Program-made: the position numbers and the translations under genes
In this document: positions 7,878 to 15,395 of the stretch, one piece after another
How positions within the stretch are numbered: position 1 is the first letter of the stretch
Layout: the number at the start of each line of letters is the position of its first letter
The notes under the pieces: model-generated
The model's input: only the letters and a program-made list of their open reading frames with translations
Databases searched by the model: none
Told to the model about the DNA's origin: nothing
DNA from: Arthrobacter sp. M2012083
GTDB taxonomy: Bacteria; Actinomycetota; Actinomycetes; Actinomycetales; Micrococcaceae
Length of the DNA: 64,000 nt
NCBI RefSeq assembly: GCF_000281065.1
Contig: NZ_AKKK01000039.1
Span: 62,001 to 126,000 of the forward strand
Direction: 5' to 3'

Positions 7878-8864
7878 TCAGCTCGCCAAGTGCACGCTCG
7901 CGCCTTCGAACCAACGGTGCACGGGCGGAGCGTCAGGTTCCTGGATGATGGCGTCCAGCAATTCCGTGGCCGCTTTGCCGTAAGCACGCGGCGCCAAGTC
8001 AATGGAACTGATCAGCGGATTGCCGGTTTCCAGGGCGGCTGCGCCGGCGAAAGAGACGACATCCAGGTCTTTGCCAAGAGCGAAGCCCCGGCTTTCCAAG
8101 ACGATCTGGCTCTGCGCAGCCTGACCCTGCGCGCCACAGACCAGCGCATCCGCCCCGCCGATATCCACGGCTTGAGTGATGGCGGCGATCAGGTCCCGTG
8201 GACTGGCATTGGCCGCAACCTCATGCACCCGCGGCTCCAAACTATTCCGAAGACACCATTCCATGTAGTTCCGGCGGGTATCGACAGCCCATGATGATCC
8301 AATGGCATCGTCGATGGCCAGCAGCGCAGGGCGCCGCCGCCCGCGGGCAAGGAGATGGTCCAGCACTTGGGTCTGCAGTTCGGCGTGGTGGGCCTCAAGC
8401 GTTCCTTGGACCCGCTCCTCGCCAGGACCGTTGTAGCGGCCAACACTTACCGTCGGGATGCCGTTGGCCAGGAGGGCCGCCACCAGAGGCTCACCCGGGG
8501 CGGGGTCGATGGCAATCACTCCGTCCACTTGGAAGGCCATCCGTGGCGTTAGTCCACGCGCGAAAAGCGTGACATCGTAGTCCGCGGCAGCTGCGCCCTC
8601 GGTGACTCCGAAAGCGAAGTCCATATAAAACGCCAGGCTGCGGGCGACCGGTGGTATGTGGAGCCCGATGGCGCCGATCCGGTTCACGCGCAGGCTGCGT
8701 GCGGCGCGGTTGGTGACGTAGCCAAGGCGGTCAGCGGCTTCCTGAATGAGCTCGCGCTTCTCATCGGAGATACGGCCGGAGCCACTCAAAGCGCTGGAGA
8801 CGGTGGTCTTGGACAGGCCGAGTTCGCGCGCGATGTCCATGATTGTTGCCCGGGTTCTCACCAT
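7878..8864 (-). CDS. LacI-family transcriptional regulator
   Basis: A 328-residue LacI/GalR repressor. Residues about 6-55 hold the HTH (TIMDIARELGLSKTTVSSALSGSGRISDEKRELIQEAADRLGY) with the hinge region NRAARSLR; the remainder is a periplasmic-binding-protein-like effector domain, ending in a typical LacI core with DVVSFAG and SIDLAPRAYG. It is divergent from the membrane protein/symporter/amidohydrolase operon, whose promoter region carries a 26-bp perfect palindrome centred on AACGTT. It most likely represses that operon; the effector is presumably the imported substrate. Confidence 0.9.
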   Translation of the reverse strand: MVRTRATIMDIARELGLSKTTVSSALSGSGRISDEKRELIQEAADRLGYVTNRAARSLRVNRIGAIGLHIPPVARSLAFYMDFAFGVTEGAAAADYDVTLFARGLTPRMAFQVDGVIAIDPAPGEPLVAALLANGIPTVSVGRYNGPGEERVQGTLEAHHAELQTQVLDHLLARGRRRPALLAIDDAIGSSWAVDTRRNYMEWCLRNSLEPRVHEVAANASPRDLIAAITQAVDIGGADALVCGAQGQAAQSQIVLESRGFALGKDLDVVSFAGAAALETGNPLISSIDLAPRAYGKAATELLDAIIQEPDAPPVHRWFEGASVHLAS

Positions 8865-8920
8865 GACCTCATCCTAGGCGGCAGTCCGGTGATGGCGCTT
8901 CCCGGATCTTGGGGAACCTC

Positions 8921-8949
8921 TTGACATTGCTGTTGTGACGTCCCACACT
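8921..8949 (+). promoter_or_regulatory. promoter of the symporter operon
   Basis: TTGACA (8921-8926) is a consensus -35. With a 17-bp spacer the -10 is CACACT (8944-8949), a moderate match. It ends three bases before the LacI palindrome, so a bound repressor would block initiation or clearance. Confidence 0.6.
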
Positions 8950-8951
8950 TT

Positions 8952-8977
8952 TATTTGCGGGAACGTTCCCGCAAATA
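8952..8977. promoter_or_regulatory. 26-bp perfect palindrome, LacI-type operator
   Basis: The left half is TATTTGCGGGAAC (8952-8964) and the right half is its exact reverse complement (8965-8977), with no spacer. The inner GGGAACGTTCCC resembles LacI/GalR operators, which often centre on a CG step. Located between the LacI gene start (8864) and the first gene of the divergent operon. Confidence 0.8.
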
Positions 8978-9015
8978 TCTCCTTCGCTTACATCCGGCCA
9001 ACGACGCCCGGAGGA

Positions 9016-9243
9016 ATGGATCCCCAAATGTCCCAAGCTGTCCTGACTTCGGACCGCCGAAGCCACGTCCGCAGGACGATCTTCGCGATCGATATCCTGC
9101 TCCTGCTCGCCCCACCCGTGCACTGGTTGTTCAGCGACGGCCAATCCACCATCTGGTATTTCCTCGTAGCCAACGCCTTGGTGACCCTGTCCCTCTTTGG
9201 CCTGTGGATGACACGGGATACCGATGAGGAGGAAACGCGATGA
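9016..9243 (+). CDS. small membrane protein, symporter partner (DUF3311-like)
   Basis: A short protein of 75 residues from ATG 9016 or 71 residues from ATG 9028; GGAGG at 9010-9014 is too close to the first and rather far from the second, so the start is uncertain. It has two hydrophobic helices (TIFAIDILLLLAPPVHWLF and WYFLVANALVTLSLFGLWM) and a charged C-terminal tail ending DTDEEETR. Small two-helix proteins of DUF3311/DUF485 type are often encoded just before sodium/solute symporters and are thought to accompany them. Its TGA overlaps the symporter ATG (ATGA), supporting that role. The specific DUF is a guess. Confidence 0.7.
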   Translation: MDPQMSQAVLTSDRRSHVRRTIFAIDILLLLAPPVHWLFSDGQSTIWYFLVANALVTLSLFGLWMTRDTDEEETR

Positions 9244-10745
9244 ACATGCTGATTGGTTACGGAGCCATCCTCCTGTTCACCGTGCTGGTGGTGGTTGTCA
9301 TGAGCCGCGGCCGGCGCGTGGACAAATCCATGAGCGAATACGCCACCGGCGGCCGCTCATTCAATTCCTGGTTCGGCACCATGGCGTTCCTCAACACCTG
9401 GCTGGCCGGCACCATGTTCATTTCCTTCGCCGGCCTGACTGCCAGTGCCGGCGCTATCGGCTTCTACTCCCTGTCCTACTCACTGCTCAGCGTGGTGCTG
9501 ATGTTCTTCCTTGGCACGCCTGTGAACAAATGGGGCCGCATCCACGATCTCCGAACCCAGGCAGACCTGCTCGGCCTGAGGTACAACTCCCGCTCGGTCC
9601 GGGTCATCGCAGCCCTCATCGGCGTCCTGGCCTCAATTCCATGGGTTGTCCTGGGCATGCAGTCCCTGGGCCTTGTCTTCTCCACTCTCTCCTTCGGGCA
9701 GGTCTCCCCCTACGTCGCAGTGGTGATCGGTGTGCTTTTCATCGCCGCACGCCAGATCTGGACCGTGAAGCTTGGCACCCGCGGACTCATCATCAGCGAC
9801 ATGGTTCAAGGGATTTTTGCCTACGGCGTCGGCTTCCTGGTGATCCTCGGGCTCTTGGTGTGGCTCATCACCAACGGCCATGGTTTCAACGAGGTTTCAC
9901 CCAGCCTGCTCCAACTGCCCGGTCCCGGCAGCGCGGCGGGCCCGTTCTACCTGTTCTCCCTGATCTTCACGGGAATGATGGGCGCCTGGTGCTGGCCCGA
10001 CCTCTTTGTTCGCATGTTCAGCGTCAAGACCCCCAAAACGGTACAGAAGTCCGCCGTCCAGGCAGCACCGATCATGTTCCTGTTCTCCGCGGCGCTCACC
10101 ACGGTGTGCCTGCTGGCCACCAGCGTCCCGGGTGTTTCCGACGCCCCCGATACCGTGTGGTTCATCCTGGCCGGAATCGGTGGAGCAGGCATGGTTGCCA
10201 TCGCTGGCGTGTGTGTTGTGGCCGCCACCATGGGCAACGTTGGAGCCAACTTGCAGGCCGTAGGCACCCAGTTGGCCAACGACGTGATCGGCGTTCGCAA
10301 ACAAGAGCGCATTGAATCCGCAAAGGGCGCAAAGATCGCTGTCGCCGCCATCACGCTTATCTCCGCTGGCGCTGCTCTGCTGATGGCGAACCAAGTCTCC
10401 GGGCTGATCGTGGTCGCTTTCGTGTCCTACCAGGCCATCTGTCAGCTAGCCCCTACCCTCCTGCTCGGAATCTTCTGGCGACGGGGTACAGCTGCAGCCG
10501 CCAACTCCGCAATGGTTTCGGGAATCCTGGTGGCCGCGGTACTGGAACTCATGTATCCGAGCCCGCTGTCCATTCCGTGGCTTGGCGGACTGACGTCCGG
10601 GGTAGCTGGGTTGATCGTCAACCTTGCCGTCTACCTTGCGGTCTCACTCGCCAAACCTGCCCCTGCCGCAGAACAAGACCGCGTTGACGCGCTCTTCGAA
10701 GGGCTGAAGAAGAAGGAACCCGTAAGCCAAGGAGCACTGACGTGA
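9240..10745 (+). CDS. sodium/solute symporter (SSS family)
   Basis: A 501-residue integral membrane protein with about 13 hydrophobic segments. Residues 30-60 hold ATGGRSFNSWFGTMAFLNTWLAG, the typical early SSF region, and later segments such as GAGMVAIAGVCVVAATMGN and SYQAICQLAPTLLLGIFWRRGT match the PutP/PanF fold. It should couple sodium influx to uptake of an organic solute. The gene overlaps the small membrane protein upstream and the amidohydrolase downstream, so it probably imports the amidohydrolase substrate. Regulation is expected from the LacI protein and the 26-bp operator. The substrate is not predictable. Confidence 0.9.
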   Translation: MNMLIGYGAILLFTVLVVVVMSRGRRVDKSMSEYATGGRSFNSWFGTMAFLNTWLAGTMFISFAGLTASAGAIGFYSLSYSLLSVVLMFFLGTPVNKWGRIHDLRTQADLLGLRYNSRSVRVIAALIGVLASIPWVVLGMQSLGLVFSTLSFGQVSPYVAVVIGVLFIAARQIWTVKLGTRGLIISDMVQGIFAYGVGFLVILGLLVWLITNGHGFNEVSPSLLQLPGPGSAAGPFYLFSLIFTGMMGAWCWPDLFVRMFSVKTPKTVQKSAVQAAPIMFLFSAALTTVCLLATSVPGVSDAPDTVWFILAGIGGAGMVAIAGVCVVAATMGNVGANLQAVGTQLANDVIGVRKQERIESAKGAKIAVAAITLISAGAALLMANQVSGLIVVAFVSYQAICQLAPTLLLGIFWRRGTAAAANSAMVSGILVAAVLELMYPSPLSIPWLGGLTSGVAGLIVNLAVYLAVSLAKPAPAAEQDRVDALFEGLKKKEPVSQGALT

Positions 10746-12346
10746 TGGCCGCGGACACCATTGTCCTGGCACGCCGGATCCACACCTTGGACCCGAACGC
10801 GCCCGCCGCCACCGCCCTTGCCATCAAAGACGGCCGGATTGCCGCCGTCGGTTCCTTCCCGGACCTGGAGCCGTACCGGGGACCCAACACCACCGTGCTC
10901 GACTACGGCGACGCGACGATCGTCCCGGGCTTGAACGACAGCCACACTCATGTTGTTTTTGGACTGGATCTGGCCCGTGGCGTGCAGTTGACGGACCTGG
11001 GTCCCCTTGAGGAAGTGCAACGGATCATCGCGGACGCAGCCGCCGCCGCCAAACAAGGCGAATGGGTCAACGGTTGGGGCCTGGATCCGAACCTCTTCAC
11101 GGATATCGGCTTCAACGGCCGGCTCTTCGACGACGCCACGGGCCCGGTGCCAATGTTTCTGCGTATGCGGGACGGCCACTCCGCCATTGTCAACACAGCG
11201 GCCTTGGCCGCCGCCGGAATCACGGGTCCGGTCGACTTTCCGGACGAGTCACTGATAGACGTCGACGACGACGACTCGCCCACCGGGTACCTCGTCGAGT
11301 TCAGCGCCATGGAGCTGGTGACGAGAGTGATCCCGCAGGAAGCCTTCGAGGTCCGGGCCGAAAGGCTCCGTACCCTGCTGACCGGAATGGCCGCCGTCGG
11401 AATCGCTTCCACTCACGTGATGGATTTCGCTGAGGGTTCTGCCGAATTGGCCACCCACTTGGAGACTCACGGTGAGCTTCCGCTTCGGCTGCGCTTCTCC
11501 CCCATGGTCAATGCCGGCGCATCGCTGCACGAGCTCGAAGAAGTGGCTGCGATGCAGGGCATGGGCGGAAGACGGTGGCGGGTGGAAGGGGTCAAGTTCT
11601 TCATCGATGGCACCATCGACAACGGTTCGGCCTGGCTGGAACAGCCGGACGTGTATGGCGAGAACCATGAATCGGTGTGGACCGACCCCGAGGACTTCCA
11701 GAAGGCGCTGAGGTTCTTTGTGGAGCGCGGAATTCCCACAGCCACCCATGCCATTGGCGACCAGGGCGTTCGGTATGTTCTCGAAGCGCTTGAGGCATCC
11801 GGCGATGCGCGGCATTTCGCCGCGCACAGGATCGAGCACATAGAAACCATCCCTGACGATCTGGTGAACCGCTTTGCCCAACTCGGAGTGGCCGCGAGCA
11901 TGCAACCCATCCACGGGACCCACCACACCCGCGCGGACCGGAGCGACAATTGGTCCGTTCGGTTGGGGCCCGAAAGGGCGGCCCGCGGATGGCGGTGCCG
12001 CGACCTCCGCGACGCCGGAGTCACGGTGGCGCTCGGCTCCGACTGGCCCATCACCCCTTACGACCCCAGGGCCATGATGGCAGATTCCATTCTGCGCCGG
12101 CCGGTGGAAACGCCCGGCGCTGCACCCGTACAGCCCGAGCAGGCCCTCACGGCGCTCATGGCCCTCGAGGGTTACACCACCCATGCTGCCGCTGCAGCAG
12201 GCTTAGGCGCGACATCGGGAACAATCAGTGTGGGCAAGCTCGCCGACCTCACCGTATTCGAGGGGGATCCCTTGCGGATTACCCCGGAGGAGCTTGCCGG
12301 AACCTCAGTGCTGACCACCTTCGTAGACGGCGTTCCAACGCATTAG
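10745..12346 (+). CDS. YtcJ-type amidohydrolase (Amidohydro_3)
   Basis: A 533-residue cytoplasmic metal-dependent amidohydrolase. It has the N-terminal beta-sandwich start (MAADTIVLARRIHTLDP), the metal-binding HxH in PGLNDSHTHV (His67, His69), AHRIEHIE with further metal histidines, and the C-terminal SDWPITPYDP aspartate block; NGWGLDP and LRMRDGHSAIVNTAAL are characteristic of the YtcJ/LAF3 branch. The ATG overlaps the symporter TGA by one base (TGATG). A GTG immediately before is an alternative start. The enzyme presumably hydrolyses the imported amide, such as an N-acyl or cyclic amide; the substrate is unknown. It ends the LacI-controlled operon. Confidence 0.88.
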   Translation: MAADTIVLARRIHTLDPNAPAATALAIKDGRIAAVGSFPDLEPYRGPNTTVLDYGDATIVPGLNDSHTHVVFGLDLARGVQLTDLGPLEEVQRIIADAAAAAKQGEWVNGWGLDPNLFTDIGFNGRLFDDATGPVPMFLRMRDGHSAIVNTAALAAAGITGPVDFPDESLIDVDDDDSPTGYLVEFSAMELVTRVIPQEAFEVRAERLRTLLTGMAAVGIASTHVMDFAEGSAELATHLETHGELPLRLRFSPMVNAGASLHELEEVAAMQGMGGRRWRVEGVKFFIDGTIDNGSAWLEQPDVYGENHESVWTDPEDFQKALRFFVERGIPTATHAIGDQGVRYVLEALEASGDARHFAAHRIEHIETIPDDLVNRFAQLGVAASMQPIHGTHHTRADRSDNWSVRLGPERAARGWRCRDLRDAGVTVALGSDWPITPYDPRAMMADSILRRPVETPGAAPVQPEQALTALMALEGYTTHAAAAAGLGATSGTISVGKLADLTVFEGDPLRITPEELAGTSVLTTFVDGVPTH

Positions 12347-12352
12347 TTTGCC

Positions 12353-12404
12353 AGGGCAGGGCGCAGCGGCCGGTAGTCGAGGTCACAGTGCCCTGCCCTA
12401 GGCT
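12353..12404 (+). promoter_or_regulatory. hairpin and -10 element before the maltokinase-cap gene
   Basis: AGGGCAGGGC (12353-12362) pairs with GCCCTGCCCT (12390-12399), a 10-bp stem with a long loop that could end the upstream transcript. TAGGCT (12399-12404) is a good -10 lying 6 bp before ATG 12411, so this gene may be transcribed without a leader. A similar TAGGCT occurs at 13102-13107 before the next gene. Confidence 0.4.
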
Positions 12405-12410
12405 GGGACC

Positions 12411-13061
12411 ATGGCGATCATTCACAAGGCAACCCTGTCCCCGTCCAAGCTCGAACTCATCGCTGACTACCTCCCGAAGCAGCCCTGGTTCATCCAGGAC
12501 GGTTCCCCGGAGCTCATCGGCGCCTACCGCTTTGACGATCCCGCTGGCGAGGTCGGCCTCGAGACGCACGTTGTCGCTGCGGGCGAACGCGTTTACCAAG
12601 TTCCCCTTAGCTACCGCGGCTACGAACTGGCCGGTGCTGAAGAGTGGCTGGTGGGGACCATGGACCACTCCGTCCTCGGCAAGCGCTGGGTGTACGACGC
12701 ATGCGCCGATCCCGTCTACGTCAAGGCACTGGCCACCGCAATCCTCACCGGCCAGCAGGAGGCGGAACAGTTTGTGGACGGCGAACCGGAGCCCCGGCCA
12801 AGCACCGTCACGGTCAAGGGCAGCGGAAAGCTCGACGGCGGCGTCCCGGCCTTGAGTGCCTCAGCGCCGGTATCGGGCAGCGGCGTGACAATCATTGATG
12901 CGGGCGAGCTGCGGTTGAAAGTCACCCGGGTCCTGGACGTGGCAGCAGAGATCTCCGCCACTACGGCAGCAGCACAGGAACTTCACGGCGAGCTCACCCT
13001 CAACGGTCAATGGGCAGGGCTGGCGGACACCGTGGAGCTGGCATCGGTGGTTCGAAACTAA
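12411..13061 (+). CDS. stand-alone maltokinase N-terminal cap-domain protein
   Basis: A 216-residue protein. The N-terminal half (IIHKATLSPSKLELIADYLPKQPWF, LETHVVAAGERVYQVPLSYRG, GTMDHSVLGKRWVYDACADPVYV) matches the cap domain that in actinobacterial maltokinase precedes the kinase fold, but no kinase domain follows. The C-terminal part is a second beta-rich segment (VTVKGSGKL, GELRLKVTRVLDV). Such free-standing proteins are common in Actinobacteria and are often mislabelled as glucan-branching proteins; their function is unknown. It stands alone between an operon end and a small membrane protein gene, and may be transcribed as a leaderless mRNA. Confidence 0.8.
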   Translation: MAIIHKATLSPSKLELIADYLPKQPWFIQDGSPELIGAYRFDDPAGEVGLETHVVAAGERVYQVPLSYRGYELAGAEEWLVGTMDHSVLGKRWVYDACADPVYVKALATAILTGQQEAEQFVDGEPEPRPSTVTVKGSGKLDGGVPALSASAPVSGSGVTIIDAGELRLKVTRVLDVAAEISATTAAAQELHGELTLNGQWAGLADTVELASVVRN

Positions 13062-13144
13062 CGGCAAGCAGGGGCATCTGTTGGTCACCGCAGCTCCGGC
13101 GTAGGCTGACAATGACGCCGTCTAACTACGTGAGGGGTTTCATC

Positions 13145-13567
13145 ATGTACAAAGCGCAAAGCATCATTCCCGCAGCCCAGGACCTTGCCCGCGAGTGGGT
13201 AACGCATGCAACAGAGGGCACATCCGCACAGACAGATGCAGTGGTGAGGTGGGCCTTGACCCGTATCAACCACGCAGACGTCCCGTCCGTGGTTCATGGA
13301 GTCATGCTCACGCTGACGGGGAACAAAAAGACGGCCAAGGAAGCGCGTCGCACCGCGGCCAGGGCAGTGAAGAGGACCACACAGGCCCTCAGCCGCAAGA
13401 CCACGCAGCGCAGCTCCCGCCGAGCCGTTTGGTTTACCACGTTGGCTGCCGCTGTTGTAGGTGCGGGCGCAGTATTTGCCTGGCGCATGATGGTGCCACC
13501 GGGCGAGCCGGAGCCGGTCAAACAGCCGGAGGCGCCGCTTCAGCAGCCCGTTCCTCCAGTGCCCTAA
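13145..13567 (+). CDS. small membrane protein with C-terminal VPPGEPEPV motif
   Basis: A 140-residue protein of unknown family. Residues about 1-90 are soluble and basic (TARA VKRTTQALSRKTTQRSSRR), residues about 95-117 form one transmembrane helix (AVWFTTLAAAVVGAGAVFAW), and a short tail RMMVPPGEPEPV follows, ending rich in proline. ATG 13145 is chosen because GAGGGG lies 7 bases before it; an in-frame ATG at 13112 is possible. TAGGCT at 13102-13107 is a plausible -10. The helix plus tail strongly resembles that of the protein at 14185. The orientation is likely N-in, tail-out. Confidence 0.72.
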   Translation: MYKAQSIIPAAQDLAREWVTHATEGTSAQTDAVVRWALTRINHADVPSVVHGVMLTLTGNKKTAKEARRTAARAVKRTTQALSRKTTQRSSRRAVWFTTLAAAVVGAGAVFAWRMMVPPGEPEPVKQPEAPLQQPVPPVP

Positions 13568-13577
13568 GGTCTCGTCG

Positions 13578-13608
13578 CGACGCCGGCCCCGTTAAGGGGC
13601 CGGCGTCG
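13578..13608. terminator. bidirectional terminator hairpin
   Basis: CGACGCCGGCCCC, loop GTTAA, GGGGCCGGCGTCG: a perfect 13-bp GC-rich stem between the convergent genes ending at 13567 (+) and 13615 (-). There is no strong T-run, as is common for actinobacterial terminators. Confidence 0.8.
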
Positions 13609-13614
13609 TCGTCG

Positions 13615-13917
13615 TTAAGGGGCCGCGTCGTCGTCGCGCCGTTCAATCCGCTTCCGCAGCGAGGTTCCGGCCAGGAGCCAATAGGCTCCGGCGCTGGCCA
13701 GCAGGAAGCCCGCAACGCCCAGGATCACAAGCTGGGTGACGATCCCTGCAATGAGCAGAACAAAGCCGGCCAGGACTGCCAGGGCGCCGAAAACCGTACG
13801 GGCTATCGCCCCACGTGGGCGGCCCGACTTCAGCTCAAAGGCGAGGTCGGGATCCGTTGCAGCGAGATCCCGCTCCAGCTCTTCCAAGCTCCTGCGTTCT
13901 TCATCCGACAACGACAT
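13615..13917 (-). CDS. DUF3040 membrane protein
   Basis: A 100-residue protein matching DUF3040: N-terminal MSLSDEERRSLEELERDLAATDPDLAFEL, a charged linker, then two adjacent transmembrane helices (about residues 41-62 and 64-84) with a basic, acidic-tailed C-terminus (RKRIERRDDDAAP). The family is confined to Actinobacteria and has no known function; the position near stress and envelope genes in other genomes does not settle it. It is convergent with the preceding gene across a strong hairpin. Nothing in the window points to a partner. Confidence 0.82.
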   Translation of the reverse strand: MSLSDEERRSLEELERDLAATDPDLAFELKSGRPRGAIARTVFGALAVLAGFVLLIAGIVTQLVILGVAGFLLASAGAYWLLAGTSLRKRIERRDDDAAP

Positions 13918-14100
13918 CGGAATTCCTCACCACACAAGCAGGGCCGCAACCTGCGGCGATGCTCAGAACATCTGCACGAGCGCTGCTTGCCGTGCCATGC
14001 CTTCATTATCTGCCCGTTCACGACTTCTAGCCACAGGCAAAACGGGCGGTTATCGGGAGCAATCCCCATCGGCCGAGTCTCCACAACTTACCAATGGTCC

Positions 14101-14112
14101 TAAGCATGCTTA
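14101..14112. promoter_or_regulatory. 12-bp perfect palindrome TAAGCATGCTTA
   Basis: TAAGCATGCTTA is fully self-complementary and lies 72 bp upstream of the membrane protein gene at 14185, in the roughly 270-bp intergenic region that otherwise shows no gene. Its position suits an operator or activator site; the binding protein is unknown. Confidence 0.4.
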
Positions 14113-14184
14113 CGATGGAGGGGCAGGTTCCTGACGCACCACGAGTACGGAAATCCAACCGCCGACTGGAAAGTTGAAATCCCC

Positions 14185-14658
14185 ATGGCACGACGAAGCG
14201 CTAAAAAGGCATCACAGCCGGGGCCCCTGCCCGCTCCCGGCGCGCAACCCAAGCGACGCCGACCTGGACGGGCCATCTGGCTCATCGCCATGGGTCTTGT
14301 AGCGGGGGTGGCAGGCGGAGCTTTTGCTTTCCGCATGCTCGTGCCACCGGGAGAGCCCGAGCCCGTTCGGAACCGGGGGGACGAGCCAAAGGGAGCCTCG
14401 CGGCTGGAGGCATCGCCCACTCATGCTTCCCAGCCCCCTGTGGCACAGCCGGCGGAAATCCTGGTCCCTGAAGAGCCGGTCGAAATCTCGACCAGGATGC
14501 GGCCGGGCGAATGGACCGAAGAGTCACTGCTGGAGCACATCGAGGATTACAAGCAGCAGATCCGTGACATGGGAGCGAGAGAAACGCAGATCGTCACTAA
14601 CGTGGAGCGGACCGAGGAGGGTGCTGCCCGCGTGGTGGTCAGCTGGGATCGATCCTAG
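14185..14658 (+). CDS. single-pass membrane protein sharing the VPPGEPEPV motif
   Basis: A 157-residue protein. It has a basic cytoplasmic start (MARRSAKKAS ... PKRRRPGR), one transmembrane helix (about residues 30-50, AIWLIAMGLVAGVAGGAFAF), then RMLVPPGEPEPVR, a proline-rich linker, and a soluble C-terminal segment (WTEESLLEHIEDYKQQIRDMGARETQIV) likely to be helical. The helix and following motif match the protein at 13145 almost residue for residue, while the rest differs, which suggests a shared membrane-anchoring module. Its stop shares the CTAG with the stop of the convergent IclR gene. Function unknown. Confidence 0.72.
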   Translation: MARRSAKKASQPGPLPAPGAQPKRRRPGRAIWLIAMGLVAGVAGGAFAFRMLVPPGEPEPVRNRGDEPKGASRLEASPTHASQPPVAQPAEILVPEEPVEISTRMRPGEWTEESLLEHIEDYKQQIRDMGARETQIVTNVERTEEGAARVVVSWDRS

Positions 14659-15395
14659 AGTTTGGCCGCTGTTTCCTTCGCCGCTTCCTGCAGCAACGCA
14701 ATAAATTCGTCCTGCCGAGGAAGGACGTCATCACGAAGTCCGGCAACTGACAGTGCCCCGCGTAATACGCCATGGGAATCGAACAGCGGCACTCCCAGTG
14801 CGGCGACACCGACGGTGACGTCCTGGTCAGACACACTGAAGCCGCGTTCCCGGATGATTTTTGCGTCAGCCTCAACCTGCTCTGCTGTGGTGAGGGTGTT
14901 CGGCGTGATCGCCTGCAGCGGAGCCGACGCTGTGACGCTGTGCCTGAGTTGGTCATCCCATGCCATGATGGCCCGCGACGTTGCACCTGCGTGCGGCGGG
15001 AGGGTGCCGCCGGGGTTGAGGAGCAGCAGCGTCACTTTGGTCCCTTTGACCCAATCGAGGCAGGTCACGAGTTGGTTCCTTACGGCGCAGAGATAGACGG
15101 TCTGGCCCGTGAGCTCGTTGAGGCGGGCCATGGCGGGACGGGCTGCGGAGACCTCCGGAATCCCTTGAAGGGAAGCACTTGCTAGGTGAAGGATCTGCGT
15201 ACCGAGTTGAGCCCTGCCATCTTCCCGGATTCCGATCAGTTCCACGTGTTCGAGCGCGTCAAGCAACCGGTACACGCTGGGGCGCGGCATGGAAATTGCC
15301 TCGGCGATGTCCACCACGCTCATGGGTCCGTTGTCGGCCAGCGCGTTGAGGAGGTCAGCACTGTTGGCCATCACCTTGATGGGTTTCGCTGCCAC
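14655..15395 (-). CDS. IclR-family transcriptional regulator (second of tandem pair)
   Basis: A 246-residue IclR protein: winged HTH at about residues 8-65 (LLNALADNGPMSVVDIAEAISMPRPSVYRLLDALE) and a C-terminal effector domain with PPHAGATSRAIMAW and the late GVPLFDSHGVLRGALSVAG block. The GTG at 15395-15393 overlaps the TAG of the upstream IclR gene by one base (TAGTG) and gives an N-terminus that matches the family, so it is chosen over the open frame that continues to 15614 and over ATG 15371. The two regulators are thus translationally coupled and may form heteromers or control one divergon. It faces the ADH/transketolase genes. Confidence 0.87.
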   Translation of the reverse strand: MAAKPIKVMANSADLLNALADNGPMSVVDIAEAISMPRPSVYRLLDALEHVELIGIREDGRAQLGTQILHLASASLQGIPEVSAARPAMARLNELTGQTVYLCAVRNQLVTCLDWVKGTKVTLLLLNPGGTLPPHAGATSRAIMAWDDQLRHSVTASAPLQAITPNTLTTAEQVEADAKIIRERGFSVSDQDVTVGVAALGVPLFDSHGVLRGALSVAGLRDDVLPRQDEFIALLQEAAKETAAKL

